Made by a program: the position numbers and the translations under genes. Source: Oscheius onirici (Eukaryota > Nematoda > Chromadorea > Rhabditida > Rhabditidae). Taken from it: DNA of 64,000 bases. The stretch covers positions 8,666,501 through 8,730,500 of the forward strand of contig OW051470.1 of the NCBI GenBank assembly GCA_932521025.1, in the 5' to 3' direction. The notes below the pieces were generated by a model that saw only the letters and a program-made list of their open reading frames with translations, made no database searches and had not been told where the DNA came from. Positions 1 through 12,000 of the stretch are shown piece by piece; position 1 is the first letter of the stretch, and every line of letters starts with the position of its first letter.

Positions 1-171
1 AATTCTAGTATCACTGCCTATTTTTTGTTTCTTTTCTCCGTAAAATGCCCCATACCCAAAATACTATTCAGCAGCCCACATTCCAAAGAGTAGGCGTGGT
101 CAGAGCAATGTCCCCAACGAAGCTGAAGGCGTGGCTTTTCCACACCACAACCTCCAGCTGATGTGGAGCCC

Positions 172-3100
172 ATGCACAACAGGCTCTTGGCCATCCTCTT
201 CCTGGTCATCGTCACAGTCAGTACCGTTTCCTTAGCACAGGAGCCGTGCTATCCAGACACGTGAGTCGTCTCTTGGGATTATTGGGGCCCCGACTGATGA
301 ATGTAGCTATAGAATCCGGCCGACAGCATACCGGAAAGCTATTCCCGGTATGGGTTCTCGTAGAATGGAATGTACCTTCTGGAAGACGGGGACAGAAAGA
401 CAGAGCAACAGTCAATCAGAAAGACTGACAGACTCTGAGACAGATAGAGAGATTAAGAAACAGAGAATTAGAGAGTTCCAGAGACAGAGATCGAGTACAG
501 ATTTTCAGCCCAAAGAGATCTGCGTTTTAGTGTGAAAATTCTGAATATTTCATTCGACTGGATGAGAACCTTTTCTAGATTTCTTGATAGAATCGTTTCT
601 GTTTCAATTCCTTCCTCCAGAAATCTCTGTCTCTCCTACTCGATCCCGAATGCATAGGCAATCATTACCAGATGTTGTGTCCCTTTGTGAATAGCTCACG
701 TGAACCATCAGTCAGAGTCTGACCCTAATAGATTGTTGGCAATTTGTCGCCCGATCTAAATATCTCGAGAGAGCCAAAGAAGTCGCCTCTCTCTCCTACT
801 CTTTCTGCCTAATGAAAATTGAGAGGGAGAGGCCCTGTCTTCAGAGGAGATTCATTTAGGAATTGTGTCTCGTAATTAATTCCTGACTTCCAAACTAATT
901 GTGTCTTTCCTCTCTCGCCTTCCACAAAATCCGCAGGGATCGGGTTTCTGGGGTTCGGGGAATGGATTCAGTCTCTGTTCATCTGTCTCCAGGCATGGCA
1001 AAACTGGCCCAGAATCAGGCCAGCTTCGGCCAGGTGCCAATTTTGCCGCAGCTTAAACAATTCATTTCGTTTGTTTCTGATTTTTCTTGTATAAAAAAAC
1101 TTTGTAGGGTAAGATTTAATTATGACATCAAAAAATTACGAGAAAACTGACAACGAAAAGAGAAGAAATCGAAAATTTTCTGAAAATTTCAACGAATTTC
1201 TTGGAAAATCCGAAGGCTTCCATTTTCGTTGTCAGTTTTGTATTTTCGCGTATTTTTTTGATGTAATAATTAGATCTTACCCTCCAAAGTATTTGTAAAC
1301 AAGAAAAAACAGATAAATTTTTTTAGCCCTCCGCAAAGTTGGCACCTGGCCTGATTCCGGGCCAAGTTTACCATGCCTGCTCTGTCCATCTGTTCCTCTC
1401 CGACTCTGTCTCCTCTATCTGTTCCAATCATAGTGTCACCCCCACAGCCCTATTCAGTTTCTCTCTCTCCTTTCAGAAAGGAGCCCCCGCGTCCTGCCAA
1501 ACATATCCATCATCAGGAGGCAGAAGAGGCGCAGCCTCTTCTTTTTTTCTCTCCTCAAAGCCTTTTCACTTTTGAGAGATGGAGTCCCTCCGCTTCCAAT
1601 TACTGAGTAGCGTGAGAGCGGGGTATTATGGGCCCAATTAGATGCATCAAAAGGACTGAAAAAGAGGCACTCTGTTAGATTAGGAAACGGCTGTGAGAGA
1701 TGAAAGATCTCTTCCTCAAAGAGAGTCGTGAGGCACTTTTTCAACTGCCACCCTCTACAATCCCGGGGGAGAGGCCGGCTCTCTTTGGGTCGCGTTCCGC
1801 CATGAAAGCTCATGAAATTATGCTGGTCAGGAGATCTGAACTTGACTTTTTTTGGTATTCTGAGGAATCCAGTCAGATAAAGCTCCAATTTCTAGTGATA
1901 CTGAATGGTTTTTGAGGAGAAAGTTACGGTACAGGGCAGAATACAACAAACTCATTTGAGCTAAAATTAATCAGGCAAAAACTTTATTTCTATCTAGCTT
2001 AGCTTAGAAATACGCAGTTTACAATTTTGTAGACCATAATCAAGCCAAAACCGACCAGTTTTAAGCACGAAAAGACTTGGTAAGTGCTGAACAATAGATT
2101 GTTTTGCTACTTCATCTTTATCATATCCACTCAATTTCTGGACACGTTTGGTCTCATTTTGAAGCTCTCCGTGTGAAAAATATGAAAAAAACAGTTGCCA
2201 GGACAGAGAAACCTCTCACTGAAAACTGTGATTTCATGCGACGCGCTTCTGAACCTTCAGAAGCACGACAGGAAAACAGTAAAGAATCCGATGATGTTCT
2301 TGCTAAATATACCTTATTCTCAGCGCTGTTAAAAGCTACAGTAATCTTACTTTTTTGCGATTAAAACATTGAAAACTGAGCTGTTTCTGAGGTGTTTTAG
2401 CTTTGTGAATGATGTCGAAATGGGTGCCAGCTATAAGGCTTACATCATGCTGTAAAGCAAGCAGACTCATTCAACACAGTTAAAAAGTTGGATACTCAGT
2501 CAAGAATTAGCTACGTACATATCGGAGCATCTCACTATTTCAAGTTGAAAAAGTTACGCAAACAACTGAATTCTTCTGAAAAAATCTCCGCCTGGTCAAC
2601 ACGCTATTTTTCATAAGCTCTCTGCTGTTTACGAGTAGGTTAAAGGCTCCTTGGCCACAAGTGTCGTCGTTAGGCCTCCTTCCCCTGGCCCCGTCCCCAC
2701 TTGTCATCCTGTCACAAATTTAGGGATTTGCATAATTCCGTAGAGGCTTACGGAGAGGGCCCTCGCTTCATTATCTAGTTGCCTTTGAGGACAGGGTACG
2801 AGTTAGGACTTTTCAATTAAAAACAAAGATTCTTTCAGATGTCTGGACCCTACACAGGACACCTTCCTCAGCTATCAGTCGTGCTGTGATGATGGCAACT
2901 GTTGCGCGAGGCTGCGCTACTATGTGATGTAAGTGTGCTCATAATTCCTCCTGGAGACATTTATAATAGCCTAATTAGGGGGCCCAAGAGATGTTCCTCG
3001 GGACCAATTGTTAGCGGCGGGAAGACGCCTCATTCGCCTAAACGAATCCATATGAGCTAGAGTCAGCCTAATCAGCTTCGCACCCCTGCCAACAGCAAGA

Positions 3101-3349
3101 ATTTGGGCAATTTTGGTGTTCTGTTTGGCTGGGGATGAGAGGAGAGACAGATACAGAGAAAGTGAGACACAAAGGGACAGAGGGGCAGAGAGATAGAGAC
3201 AGAGAGTCCGACAGAGTGACAGAGAGACTGACAGAGACAGAGGCAGAGATGCAGAAAGCGTGAGAGACTGAACTTTCAGACCAGTCGCATTCGTCGGTTT
3301 CGCCTTCTTCTTTGGAGCTTTTTTCGCCCTGTGCTTCCAATGTAGATGA
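172..3349 (+). CDS. Small cysteine-rich single-pass membrane protein, 3 exons
   Basis: Exons are 172-260, 2839-2928 and 3280-3349; the phases join cleanly to give 82 residues and a TGA stop. Residues 1-22 form a typical signal peptide ending in SLA. A short extracellular part follows with six cysteines, including the paired pattern CCDDGNCC at about residues 45-52. A hydrophobic segment rich in Phe, Ala and Val (about residues 61-78) then runs almost to the C-terminus, ending CFQCR. The order signal peptide, CC-x4-CC, membrane segment resembles the WBP1/VOPP1 and Shisa-like adaptors, but the usual PPxY cytoplasmic tail is absent. The family link is therefore an inference from pattern only. 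The donors (gtgagt, gtaagt) and acceptors (tttcag) are strong. Intron 1 is 2.6 kb and carries an inverted-repeat element. No function is assigned. Confidence 0.6.
993..1379. repeat. Inverted-repeat (MITE-like) element in an intron
   Basis: The left arm (about 993-1160: GGCATGG...CTGGCCC, TTTGTAGGGTAAGAT, GACAACGAAAA) returns as its reverse complement on the right (about 1219-1379). The element is about 390 bp, with arms of about 165 bp separated by about 60 bp. It contains no coding potential and lies inside intron 1 of the small membrane-protein gene. Confidence 0.6.
2137..2310 (+). repeat. Dispersed repeat, family with TCTCATTTTGAAGCTCT core
   Basis: The segment around GACACGTTTGGTCTCATTTT, followed by GAAGCTCT and CATGCG, is repeated in diverged form at about 3481-3650 and 6235-6370. 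The core also appears in reverse orientation near 52540-52590. No terminal repeats or ORF were seen. Confidence 0.4.
3130..3279 (+). repeat. GA-rich degenerate array (GACAGAGAGA type)
   Basis: A 150-bp tract of short GACAGAGAGAC-like units ends directly at the exon 3 acceptor of the small membrane-protein gene. Similar tracts occur at 395-495, 37040-37290, 56650-56750 and 57105-57130. The complementary CT-rich form occurs at 35150-35580, 44175-44450, 51470-51530, 53190-53345, 54460-54600, 60965-61070 and 61225-61370. The ORFs these tracts open are low-complexity artefacts. Confidence 0.6.
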
Positions 3350-3766
3350 GTTATACTCATTCTCTTCTTTCGTCGACCAGTTTTGTGATCACATATGCAC
3401 CTAATAAATTATTCCAATCTTGAACTGATGAAAGCGAAAGATAGACAGAGAGACATACTCTTCAATTGGCTGTAAATTTCACGTGTTTCCCGTCATGTTT
3501 GGTCACATTTTGGAGCTCTCTGCATCGAAAAGACGATAAATTCACTTTCCAGGACATATTGCCCTGTCACTAGAAACTGCGATTTCATGCGGCTGTAGGT
3601 TACGAAGAGTGACAGACGAGAATCCGATCATACGGTTTCGTTTATTTTCAGTCTTTGATAAGCTTTGAAAACCTTCAGTCCGAAAAAGGAAGAGAGAGAG
3701 ACGGATGAGAATCTTCATTCTTCAAGAAAGACGGGCTACCCGTATCTTTTTCAATCAAGATCAATG

Positions 3767-6700
3767 TCAGCTTGGCGCAACAACAAACTGTGAGTTAGCA
3801 AAGAACATTTTTGGTCCGGGACTCCTAAAAGATCTAATAAAATCAAAGATTTTCGTCCGGTAGTCGTAGACAGAGTAACCATTGATCTCTTTCTCCCATT
3901 CCAAATTGTCCAGTGGCTGTGCAGTGGGTTCAGGATTTGCCGTTATTGGATACTGGTAATCTGGACTGGGCTGTGGAGAACCAAAGTAGTAGACTGGCTT
4001 CTGACAACACGAACAGATAGTCGCATGGTATCTCTGTCGGGGCTGATTGAAATAGGGATCAGCCAAGGCTGCTTCGGCACTTTTCCTTTTTGTCTGGAAT
4101 TGGATGATTGGAGAGAGTTAGAGAGATATCCAGTTACAGGTCATCTGGTCTCACTCTGTACTCTCTTCTAATACTTTCCCCAGTTCTGATCGGGCACACA
4201 AAAAACTCTCCCGATCGTCTTTCCCACCATTGTCTACATTACCGTAATGCCCCCATATGCTCGTCCTCTCAAAACTGCATATGCAAATTTACAGACCATT
4301 CCTTCGAAGGCTGGTGTGGCTCATTCGAATCCCAAAATCTTACATTCATTCATTCTTACCTTTTTTTTCTGTCTCTCTCTCTCATTCCAACTAATTTCAC
4401 ATTTGCAGGACCCATACTTGGCCCTAAATTTGGTTACATCGACGTTGGAAACATGCCAACAGGATTAGTGGCAACCTGAGACGGACCAACTGCTGTAATG
4501 ATTATGGATTCTGGTAGAACGGTCTGGATCGGTGGACTAGCTCTACTATCGCCACAGCTACCACCTGCTGCGTTCGTCTTCTTTCTCAGGACAGAATATG
4601 ATCGCTCAGCTGATTGTCTGTTGGAGCGCACAGTCAACTATTGTATCGCAAAAAATTGTCTAATTAACCATTACCCGTTGAAGTGATAAACAACTACTTC
4701 TAAAATATGCCCAACTCAGGGCCACATAACTTAGCTAGAGAGGCAAAGTTCTATGAACCGACTGAGGGACTAACAATAAGAGAAAGAGAAACAGAGATAA
4801 GTGTCATAGACCTTTGAATATAGTCCAATCCAAAAAAAAATGGTGCATAATTCAAACCGGCCCGCCAAGAATTTTGCGGGAATTTGAACGCTCAAAAATA
4901 TGCCTCATTTTGCCAGCTTAGTTATTTTCTTTCTGTAGCCGATAATAATCAGTTTTTTTCTGTTCTTCGCGTAGTAAAGCGTACATTCTACTATTCTTGA
5001 ACAGAAAACGAGCAAAAATAGGCCAAGAAACGATGAATGCAAAACCAACAATTTCCAAATTGAATTTTCTGCGTTCAAATTCCCGCGAAATTCTTGGCGG
5101 GCCGGTTTGAATTATGCACTATTTTTTTTTGGAATCGACTAGAGGCTCTGCGCCACTATTCGAATACAAAAAATACGCAATTACGTACGCATTTTTTTCG
5201 GATTGAAGAAAATATTTAAAATAACAACAATTTTTCGACATTCCTAGTATTTTTCCCATACAGATATGCATCCTAGCTACCAGTAAAAAATAATGAAAAG
5301 GTTAAAAAATGTCGTCGTCAACTCGAAAAAACTGCGTACGCAATTGCGTATTTTCTTGTATTCGAATAGTGGCGCAGTCCCTCTATTCAAAAATTTTCAA
5401 TTCAAATAGTCTGAGAAACAGACTTACCGAATCAAAGACCAGCAGACCGTTCAGCAGAAGATTGTAGGAATCCTTACATACCAGCCTTCTTCGGAGAGGA
5501 TATCTTCCACCAAAATAGTCGGCAAATCTCGAGGGCTGACAGCCATAGTTCATTTGGATGTGGTTCTTGGCTCCTGGAGCAGCATTTTTCAAGTCATCAT
5601 CTGTGGGAGTTCCCAAAACTTCGATGATCTTTTCAAGCTGAAAGTGTTTTCTTAGAGGTTTCTCAAAAAAAATTCCCACCTGCGTCACAGAGTTTGGCAG
5701 TTCCGTCTCGAAGAGTATCTTGGCACACATCAGCTCATAGAAGACACAGCCGGCGGACCATATGTCGACCTTTTCGTCGTACCTGAGAGTAGACAAACTG
5801 TCTGTCACCATCTGTTCTGGCCACTTACCCCGTCCCAGATCCCATCAACAGTTCGGGTGATCTGTAGAATTGAGTGACGACTTCGATCGTCATGTTGTTC
5901 TCCTGTCCCTTCTGGAAGTATCGGGCCAAACCTGAAAATATACTCACTGTCCCTCTTTCTCCAATCTTACCAAAGTCACAGATCTTGAGCAAACAGTTGC
6001 TATTGACAAGCAAATTTCCCGGCTTGATGTCCCTGTGAATTATTCCTCCAGCATGAAGATACTTCAGTCCTCTCAGAAGCTGGTACATGAAGATCTGGAC
6101 GTGTTCCAGTGTCATATCAGAGCTTCTCATGCTCAAATTGTGCAGGTTTGTCTCCATGAGGTCCGTGAGAATGTCTCTGAAAAAAATCCTTTGAACGTCG
6201 CTTCGAGAAACTATCGAAACTTCCTGTTACACTCGAGTTTTTCGGACATATTTGATCTCATTTTGAAGCTCTTGACACGAAAAAGACGATAAAATAAACT
6301 ACTGGGTCAGAGCTCCTTATCGGTAAAATTTGGAACTTTGCGCGGCGCGTTTGTCGTCACAAATGACTGCGCGTAACAAAGTCAGTAGCAAGTTTGAAGA
6401 AAAACTAAATTTAACGCATTTTCCCCACTATCACATTGTAAACAGTCTTTTCTGAGAAAAAAAAAACAACGCACATTCGATCGTAGTCTGATCGCTTCTG
6501 AGGCAGAAGAATGTCGTGGAGACAGAGAATCTGAAATGGCAATTCAGTGAATTTTTGTCAAGCTAACTTTGAGGCTCAAGGCAGGTTTTTTTTTTTTTGA
6601 AATTTTGACGTTCTACAAAGTTTGCTCTACAGTCTACAACTGTGAGCTCTACAACTTTGCAGAACATCAAAATTAGTGAAATTCTGCTCTGTCGTTCTGT

Positions 6701-7195
6701 CGACCGGAAACAACGAATTTGAAATCGTAGTCAAAGTCTCAGAAGACTGAAACTGTCAAATTTCAATGCTTTGGGCTCAGAAAGAGTTCGATACGCTAGA
6801 AATTTTACTAATTCAATAAAAACTCACATTATCGTGCCTGAAGCTAGCCAGCAATTTGATCTCCCTAAAGATCCGTTTCGACGAGACTGTCGTGGTGAAA
6901 ACTTTAGTGATGCTCTTCAAGGCGACGCGTGACTGCGTTCGAGGATCCGTCACGGCCCTATTTTTATCCATTTAATAGCATTTTTGGCTTAAAACTCACC
7001 AAACAGTCCCATAAGTTCCCTCCCCAAGAACTGTAGCTACAGTTGGATAAATTCCCACCGCTCTAGCTTGATTATTCTGGTATACTCCCTCCGTTGTGAC
7101 TTCGGTCCGTCGGAGTCCCGAAGTTGACTGAAAAAATGCGCTTAAAATCATCTCGAAGGGACTGATCAAACCGGTTGTGGTGCCATTTGAGTCAT
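3767..7195 (-). CDS. NLK: Nemo-like (NLK/LIT-1 type) Ser/Thr protein kinase
   Basis: Nine exons can be joined in phase: 7195-7172, 7127-7000, 6957-6828, 6530-6475, 6176-5971, 5931-5829, 5782-5680, 5637-5428 and 4093-3767. They give 428 residues. The kinase landmarks are all visible: glycine loop GEGTYGTVW, beta-3 lysine VALKSI, catalytic loop [19 protein letters not shown], then [10 protein letters not shown] and LGTPTDD. The C-terminal stretch [20 protein letters not shown] is a close match to the region after the kinase domain in NLK/LIT-1 proteins. This is what separates it from other MAP kinases. In Wnt/beta-catenin signalling NLK phosphorylates TCF/LEF factors (known for the family). The activation loop reads [13 protein letters not shown] where NLK family members have TQE. 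The N-terminus is very short (start chosen at MTQMAPQP), so an upstream exon is possible. The last intron (4094-5427) contains two inverted-repeat elements. Confidence 0.82.
4819..5141. repeat. MITE family A, copy 1 (TATAGTC termini)
   Basis: The element has terminal inverted repeats. The left end reads TATAGTCCAATCC, then a poly-A run and GGTGCATAATTCAAACC; the right end is the complement, ending GGAATCGACTA. Subterminal GCGGGAATTTGAACG is also mirrored. It is about 320 bp with no ORF. Other copies lie at 26234-26531 and 42066-42369. Ends with TA suggest a Tc1/mariner-type TA target site. Confidence 0.7.
5147..5388. repeat. MITE family B, copy 1 (GCGCCACTATTCGAATAC termini)
   Basis: The left end CTGCGCCACTATTCGAATAC with ACGCAATTACGTACGCA is mirrored at the right end (GTACGCAATTGCGTA, then GTATTCGAATAGTGGCGCAG). 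It abuts family A copy 1 almost directly. Related elements sharing the ACGCAATTACGTACGC core lie at about 46725-46930 and 58842-59090. Confidence 0.65.
6601..6672. repeat. Short hairpin repeat (GTTCTACAAAGTTGTAG family)
   Basis: GACGTTCTACAAAGTTTG...CTACAACTTTGCAGAACATC forms a stem with a short loop. It lies in an intron of the nemo-like kinase gene. It belongs to a dispersed family described under Findings. Confidence 0.6.
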
Positions 7196-7269
7196 TCGAA
7201 GAGACGACAAGATGGCAGGAGAGATGGCCTCTAAAATGTCTAGTTACTTCGTTTCGGGAGAGGACGGCT

Positions 7270-7342
7270 GCCCGGTTAGCTCAGTCGGTAGAGCACCAGA
7301 CTCTTAATCTGGCTGTCGCGGGTTCGAGCCCCGCATCGGGCT
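7270..7342 (+). tRNA. tRNA-Lys(CUU): tRNA-Lys (anticodon CUU)
   Basis: This is a complete cloverleaf. The acceptor stem GCCCGGT pairs with ATCGGGC, with one G-U pair. The D arm carries TAGCTCAGTCGGTAGAGCA, the anticodon stem is CCAGA/TCTGG, and the loop CTCTTAA has anticodon CTT at 7303-7305. The T arm is CGCGGGTTCGAGCCCCGCA, 5 bp fully paired. There is no intron, and a T run for Pol III termination starts at about 7348. It is transcribed away from the kinase gene that begins at 7195. Confidence 0.96.
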
Positions 7343-9023
7343 GTGATTTTTTTTTGTTTTCCTTTTTGGTAAAAGATTGCAAAATTCAGGATTAGGTTCT
7401 TTCGCACATTTTAGCGCAAAATTGTAGTAAACAAGCTTTTTCTTCAAAACATTTGCCGAAAGAAAACGAAAATCAATGGAGAACGCCGAGTTTTCAGTGA
7501 GTACAGCTGTAAAGCAGAAAGTCATTGTTTTCTCCTCCATCTCCTCCAAAAGTCTTATCATTTCTAGACTGTTTTTGTCCAAAAATACGACAGAAACTTG
7601 AAAACCTTCTAAGCAGAAAATAACTAGATGGAAAAAGTTCATTTTTCCAAACAAAATGATACGATTCCTATCAAAATCTAAGAAGATAACGCTAGAAATA
7701 GAAATAGGAGTAAATCGAGAAGATTTTCCCGTTTCGCCATGATTTCCCCCATTTTTTGCCAAAAATTTACTGAGTCTAAAAGTCTAAAAGTGGCTATGAG
7801 AAGGGCTTTCGAGAAAATTATATTTTTGGTCAAAACCAGAAGAAAATTACCTGGTAAACGGTGGAAAAAGAGCTTGGCGAGAGGCAAAGAATTCAAAATT
7901 CCCACCCGTTACGGGTAATAACGCCCGTTTGGAGGTCAGGCCTTTTGGGAGAGTGTGTTGGGGCTGTTGGCAGCAGAGAGGAGCTGGGGCGCGCGGAGCG
8001 AGAGAACGGTCAGCTGGGGAGAGACGCAGGCGGAGAAAGAGAGACAGTGAGGAGGTCTGCCAGTTTTATGGACTGTTCGGACGGGAGAGAGAGACAGAGT
8101 AAGCGACTGGCGGGAAAATTTGGTCAAGCAACTGTTCTCAAAACTTTTAGACCATAGAAAACTTGATTTGACTTCTTCTCGTACTCAAAAATACGTTTAA
8201 ATACAAAAATACAAAAGAAAAAGGTATTTTTAGCACGTTTAGAAAAATAGGAAGCTATTTTTGGAGTCATTTTCCTACTTTTACATACCTACAAAGATGC
8301 TTTCTTTCTTGCCATTAAAAAGATTATAACGGACTTCCAAAGAGTACAGAGCTCGTAATTTTGGTTCAGTACAAGCAATAGTCTTTTACACCAAATGTAA
8401 GTAATTTTTTTTTGAAACTTTTCTATTTTAGCCGTTCAAGCTTATATGGCAGTCCGAAGCCTATATAACAAAAGTACTGTAGTTTCTCCAGTTTTGATAA
8501 CTACTGTGCGATTAAGACAGAAAAAAAGCCTTTTTTAGAAATTGCCGTTACAAAAACTTATTCAAAACCTACCGTAGCCTTCGTCCTCCAGAAGCAGCCC
8601 AGTCGTTCAGAAATTCAACCAAAAAAGCGTCCAGAATCTTTCTCGAGACGAAGCAGAAGCGATCAATCGATAGCCAAGCAGAGAGAAATACAATCCTCCC
8701 TCTGTGTCAAAAATAATAGGGGTGGCGGGATATGCTAATTGGCTGGAGGTAGCACCCGAGGAGCCACGGATTAATGGGTCGTAATTTTCGAGGTGATAGG
8801 TGCACAATTTAGGGTCTGACCGAGTGCGTGTGAGAATGGCAATTAGGTCAACCGGAAGAATCCCTTCTTATTATAGAACATACCGTAAGCTCCACAGTTT
8901 AAACCATTTTGGAGCGAAATTTCAAAGAAAGGCATACTTCAGTTGTTTTAGCCGTCTAGCTGTGTTTATCGATGTCTGGACGTAAAAATTGGTCAAACAA
9001 TGTCCGAAAAGAAGGAAAATCTG
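7343..9023. other. Intergenic region, no gene recognised
   Basis: Between the tRNA and the 3' end of the next gene there is AT-rich sequence with only short ORFs that show no splice-linked coding pattern. A GA-rich block at about 7935-8105 is the only compositional feature. It could hold the promoter or a missed 5' exon of the nemo-like kinase gene. Confidence 0.5.
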
Positions 9024-12000
9024 CTATTTCTTCCTTTGCATTCTATTTTTTGCTTCTTGTGCTCGACGAAGGTCTTCTAGGAACGGGAAGTCTTCTGGTT
9101 CAGTAGACGGAAGAGGAAGGGAGTCAAGACGAGCCGGAGGGATTGCAACTTGATAGACACCTAAAATTGGAGAATTTACCAACTTTCAACGCTTTTATGT
9201 TTTTCCAATTTTTTAGGAAAGGCTAGTTTGTTTAGAACGAACATAGCTTATCGCTTCGAGACAGTATTTAGGACGGTTGCGTACTTACAATTAGAAATAT
9301 GATATATGCTTCTGTTCGTGTATTCATTTTGTTCGAACTTATGTGAGGAAATACACTCCCACGGACGCGCGGAGAAGAGATTTGACAAAAAAATTATATG
9401 CCTTAAATATTCGAGCACGTACCACTATTTTTCAGTACCCCTGTTTTGGTCCGCCACTATTCGAGATGTGCCTCAATTCGAATATTTACGGTAAGAGAAA
9501 AAATTGATTTTGCTCACAATATGGAATGCATATTGCTTCGACTCGATCACACACTTTTAGAGCGCGTACCTTGAGTTGAGACCTGGCTCGAAGATGGGGG
9601 CTGATTTGACAGAGGAGCGCTGCGTACCGTACGAAGATCTTCTCGAATAGAAGGCTGACGAATCGAAGCATTGTTTGGCGGGGAAGGACGAAAAGGAAAC
9701 GGCGATTCTTCCGCAGTACTTTGGCCCTAAAATTGGAAATTTTCTGCTGAAAAGAGATCTAAAACCTGGCTCGCTTCTTCCTGTCTCATCGGCTCATTTT
9801 CTAGGGAAGGAAGAAGAGTTCTGCCTAAACAATTATAACCAAAAGTTTGATAAAAAGCATTCTCAAAAGCGTACTTTGGAGTGATTGAAAAAGTCCAGAG
9901 GAAGGAACGAAAGTCTGACCCGAATATTGAGAAATGTACCGCCACTGTGGACAGCTTCTAATATCATTTTCCTGAATTTGCGTGTTTTTACATTTAACAA
10001 AAGGCGAAAAAAAACCTCGTCAGGGACTCTCAGTCTGTGAACTGTGCGATGAATCGAAGTATTGGGCGTCGGGAAAGGACGAGTAGGAAACGGCGATTCT
10101 TCCGCTCGTTGGACCTAAAATAGCGCGTTATTCGCTGAAAAGGGAACTAAGACCTGGAGTGCTTCTTCCTGTCTTCTCTGCTCATTTTGTCGTGTAGGAT
10201 GAGGCTGAGCTGTTTGATGAACTGAAGGAAAGGGTGGCATGAGAGGACGAGAAGGAAAAAGCAATCCTTCCGCAGCACTTTGGACCTAAATTGTAGTGTA
10301 TTCTGATAAAAAAAAGTTAAAGAACCTGATCAGAGTTTTCTCGTCTCCTCTGCTCATTTTGTAGGGTAGGAGGTGGCTGAAACGGAACAGTTGTTCTCCT
10401 GGTTTCCGTCATCGTTGTAGTAGGTCTTCTCGGATGCTGAAAATTAGTCATTTTTTGATTGTAGAACCAAACCGTACGCTTTCTTTTCCTTGTTGTTGTG
10501 GCCTCAAAAAATTGCCAATTTTCGCCTGAGCCGTCCTACCGGCGCCTCTTAACACGTGCCTAGCTGGAGCAAGACGGGTTGTCGACGAGCTCGAGGAATA
10601 TACATTTGGTGACGGGGAAGGATTCTTGAAACTTGTAGTCATTTTAGTTACTTATTCAACAATTTCCGCACAAAAAATCAAGCCTTTTTTGCTAGAGCGC
10701 TCAATAATTGCTCAAACGACGCGGTTTCGATTACGGATTAGTTTTTTTTCCAATTTTTTAAGTTAAAGAAAAACAAACCTGGATATCTTTTTCGTGTCTC
10801 CTCTGCTGCTCATTTTCTCGGGAAGGATGAGGTTGAGCTGTTTGAGGAATCGAAGGAAAGGATGGCGTGAAAGGACGAGAAGGAAACGGCGATTCTTCCG
10901 CAGCACTTTGGATCTAAATTGTAGTTTTCTGCTGAAAAAAAGGTCAAAGAACCTGATTAGAGTTTTCCCGTCTCCTCTGCTCAATTTGGCGGGAAGGAGG
11001 TGGCTGAAACGGAGCAGCAAAAGGGGTCCTGGCTTCCGTCGTAGGTCTTCTCGGCTGCAGCGAAAACTGAAAATAAGCCATTTTTCAGAACATCAGTTTG
11101 AAATTTTGTGCGATGACGCAATGGCAGGAGTATTAGTTTAGTGTCTGTAGGTTATAATAGTCGGGTCTCAGACTTTTTTCTCTCACTCTGTCCCGGTTAG
11201 AGTCACTCTCTCTTGCTATCCCCGTCATCGTCACTCACTCTGTCGGTCTTACTGTAATGTCATTGTGTCTCGTACTATCTTAGTTCCACGCATCATCTGT
11301 TTTTTTTTAATATTAATGTATCTTTTACTATCACTGTCCCAGTCCCTATACTCTTATTATCACTGTCTCCCACTCTTTATCAGAAAACGAGTCGTGCGAC
11401 GAAGGGAAGCTGAACAAAAAGACTCACTTCTCTCGATTCCGTTGTCCATTCCGGATGCATTGAAAAGGGGTTCGGCTGTCTGTCATAGCGATTTTCGTTG
11501 GGATTGTGGTTGAATGCTGGCTGCCGAACAGTCTGGAATGTCTGTCCTTTTTACTGCAAAAAAAACCCAGAAAAACTAACATGTAAAGCTGGTTGAACTG
11601 TATTAAAACTCGTATTGAAATATGGTCTTCTCGGAACAAAATTCTGGAAATTTTGTTGAAATTTTTTGGCAAAAAATCCTACATCTGGTCTCTGGTATGT
11701 AATAATTCGGCCGTTTTCTGATCGCCAAGGAATGCACATTGTTCGGGCTCCTTTCTCTTTCAGCTCCTTTCGCATCAGCATTCGTCTCGGAAATTCGTCC
11801 AGCTTTCTTCTCCATTCGGCTCGGTACTGCGGCTAAAAATTGTGATGAATCAATCGAAATAATAACGTTTTTTTTCTTTGTGCAGTTTTTGGTAGCTGGC
11901 TCCAGCCGCACATTTGTCTCAACTGATCCAAGAGAAGCCAATATTTTTGTTGAACTCACAATTTTTAGATGGCTTTCCGACGGAAAATTTGCCGTCCCAA

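Noticed and set aside
4434-4637. 67-codon minus-strand ORF within the kinase gene, first considered as a kinase exon
   Set aside because: Joining 5428 directly to 4093 gives the expected NLK sequence [20 protein letters not shown] without it.
7304-7762. 152-codon minus-strand ORF
   Set aside because: It overlaps the tRNA-Lys gene and shows no coding signature.
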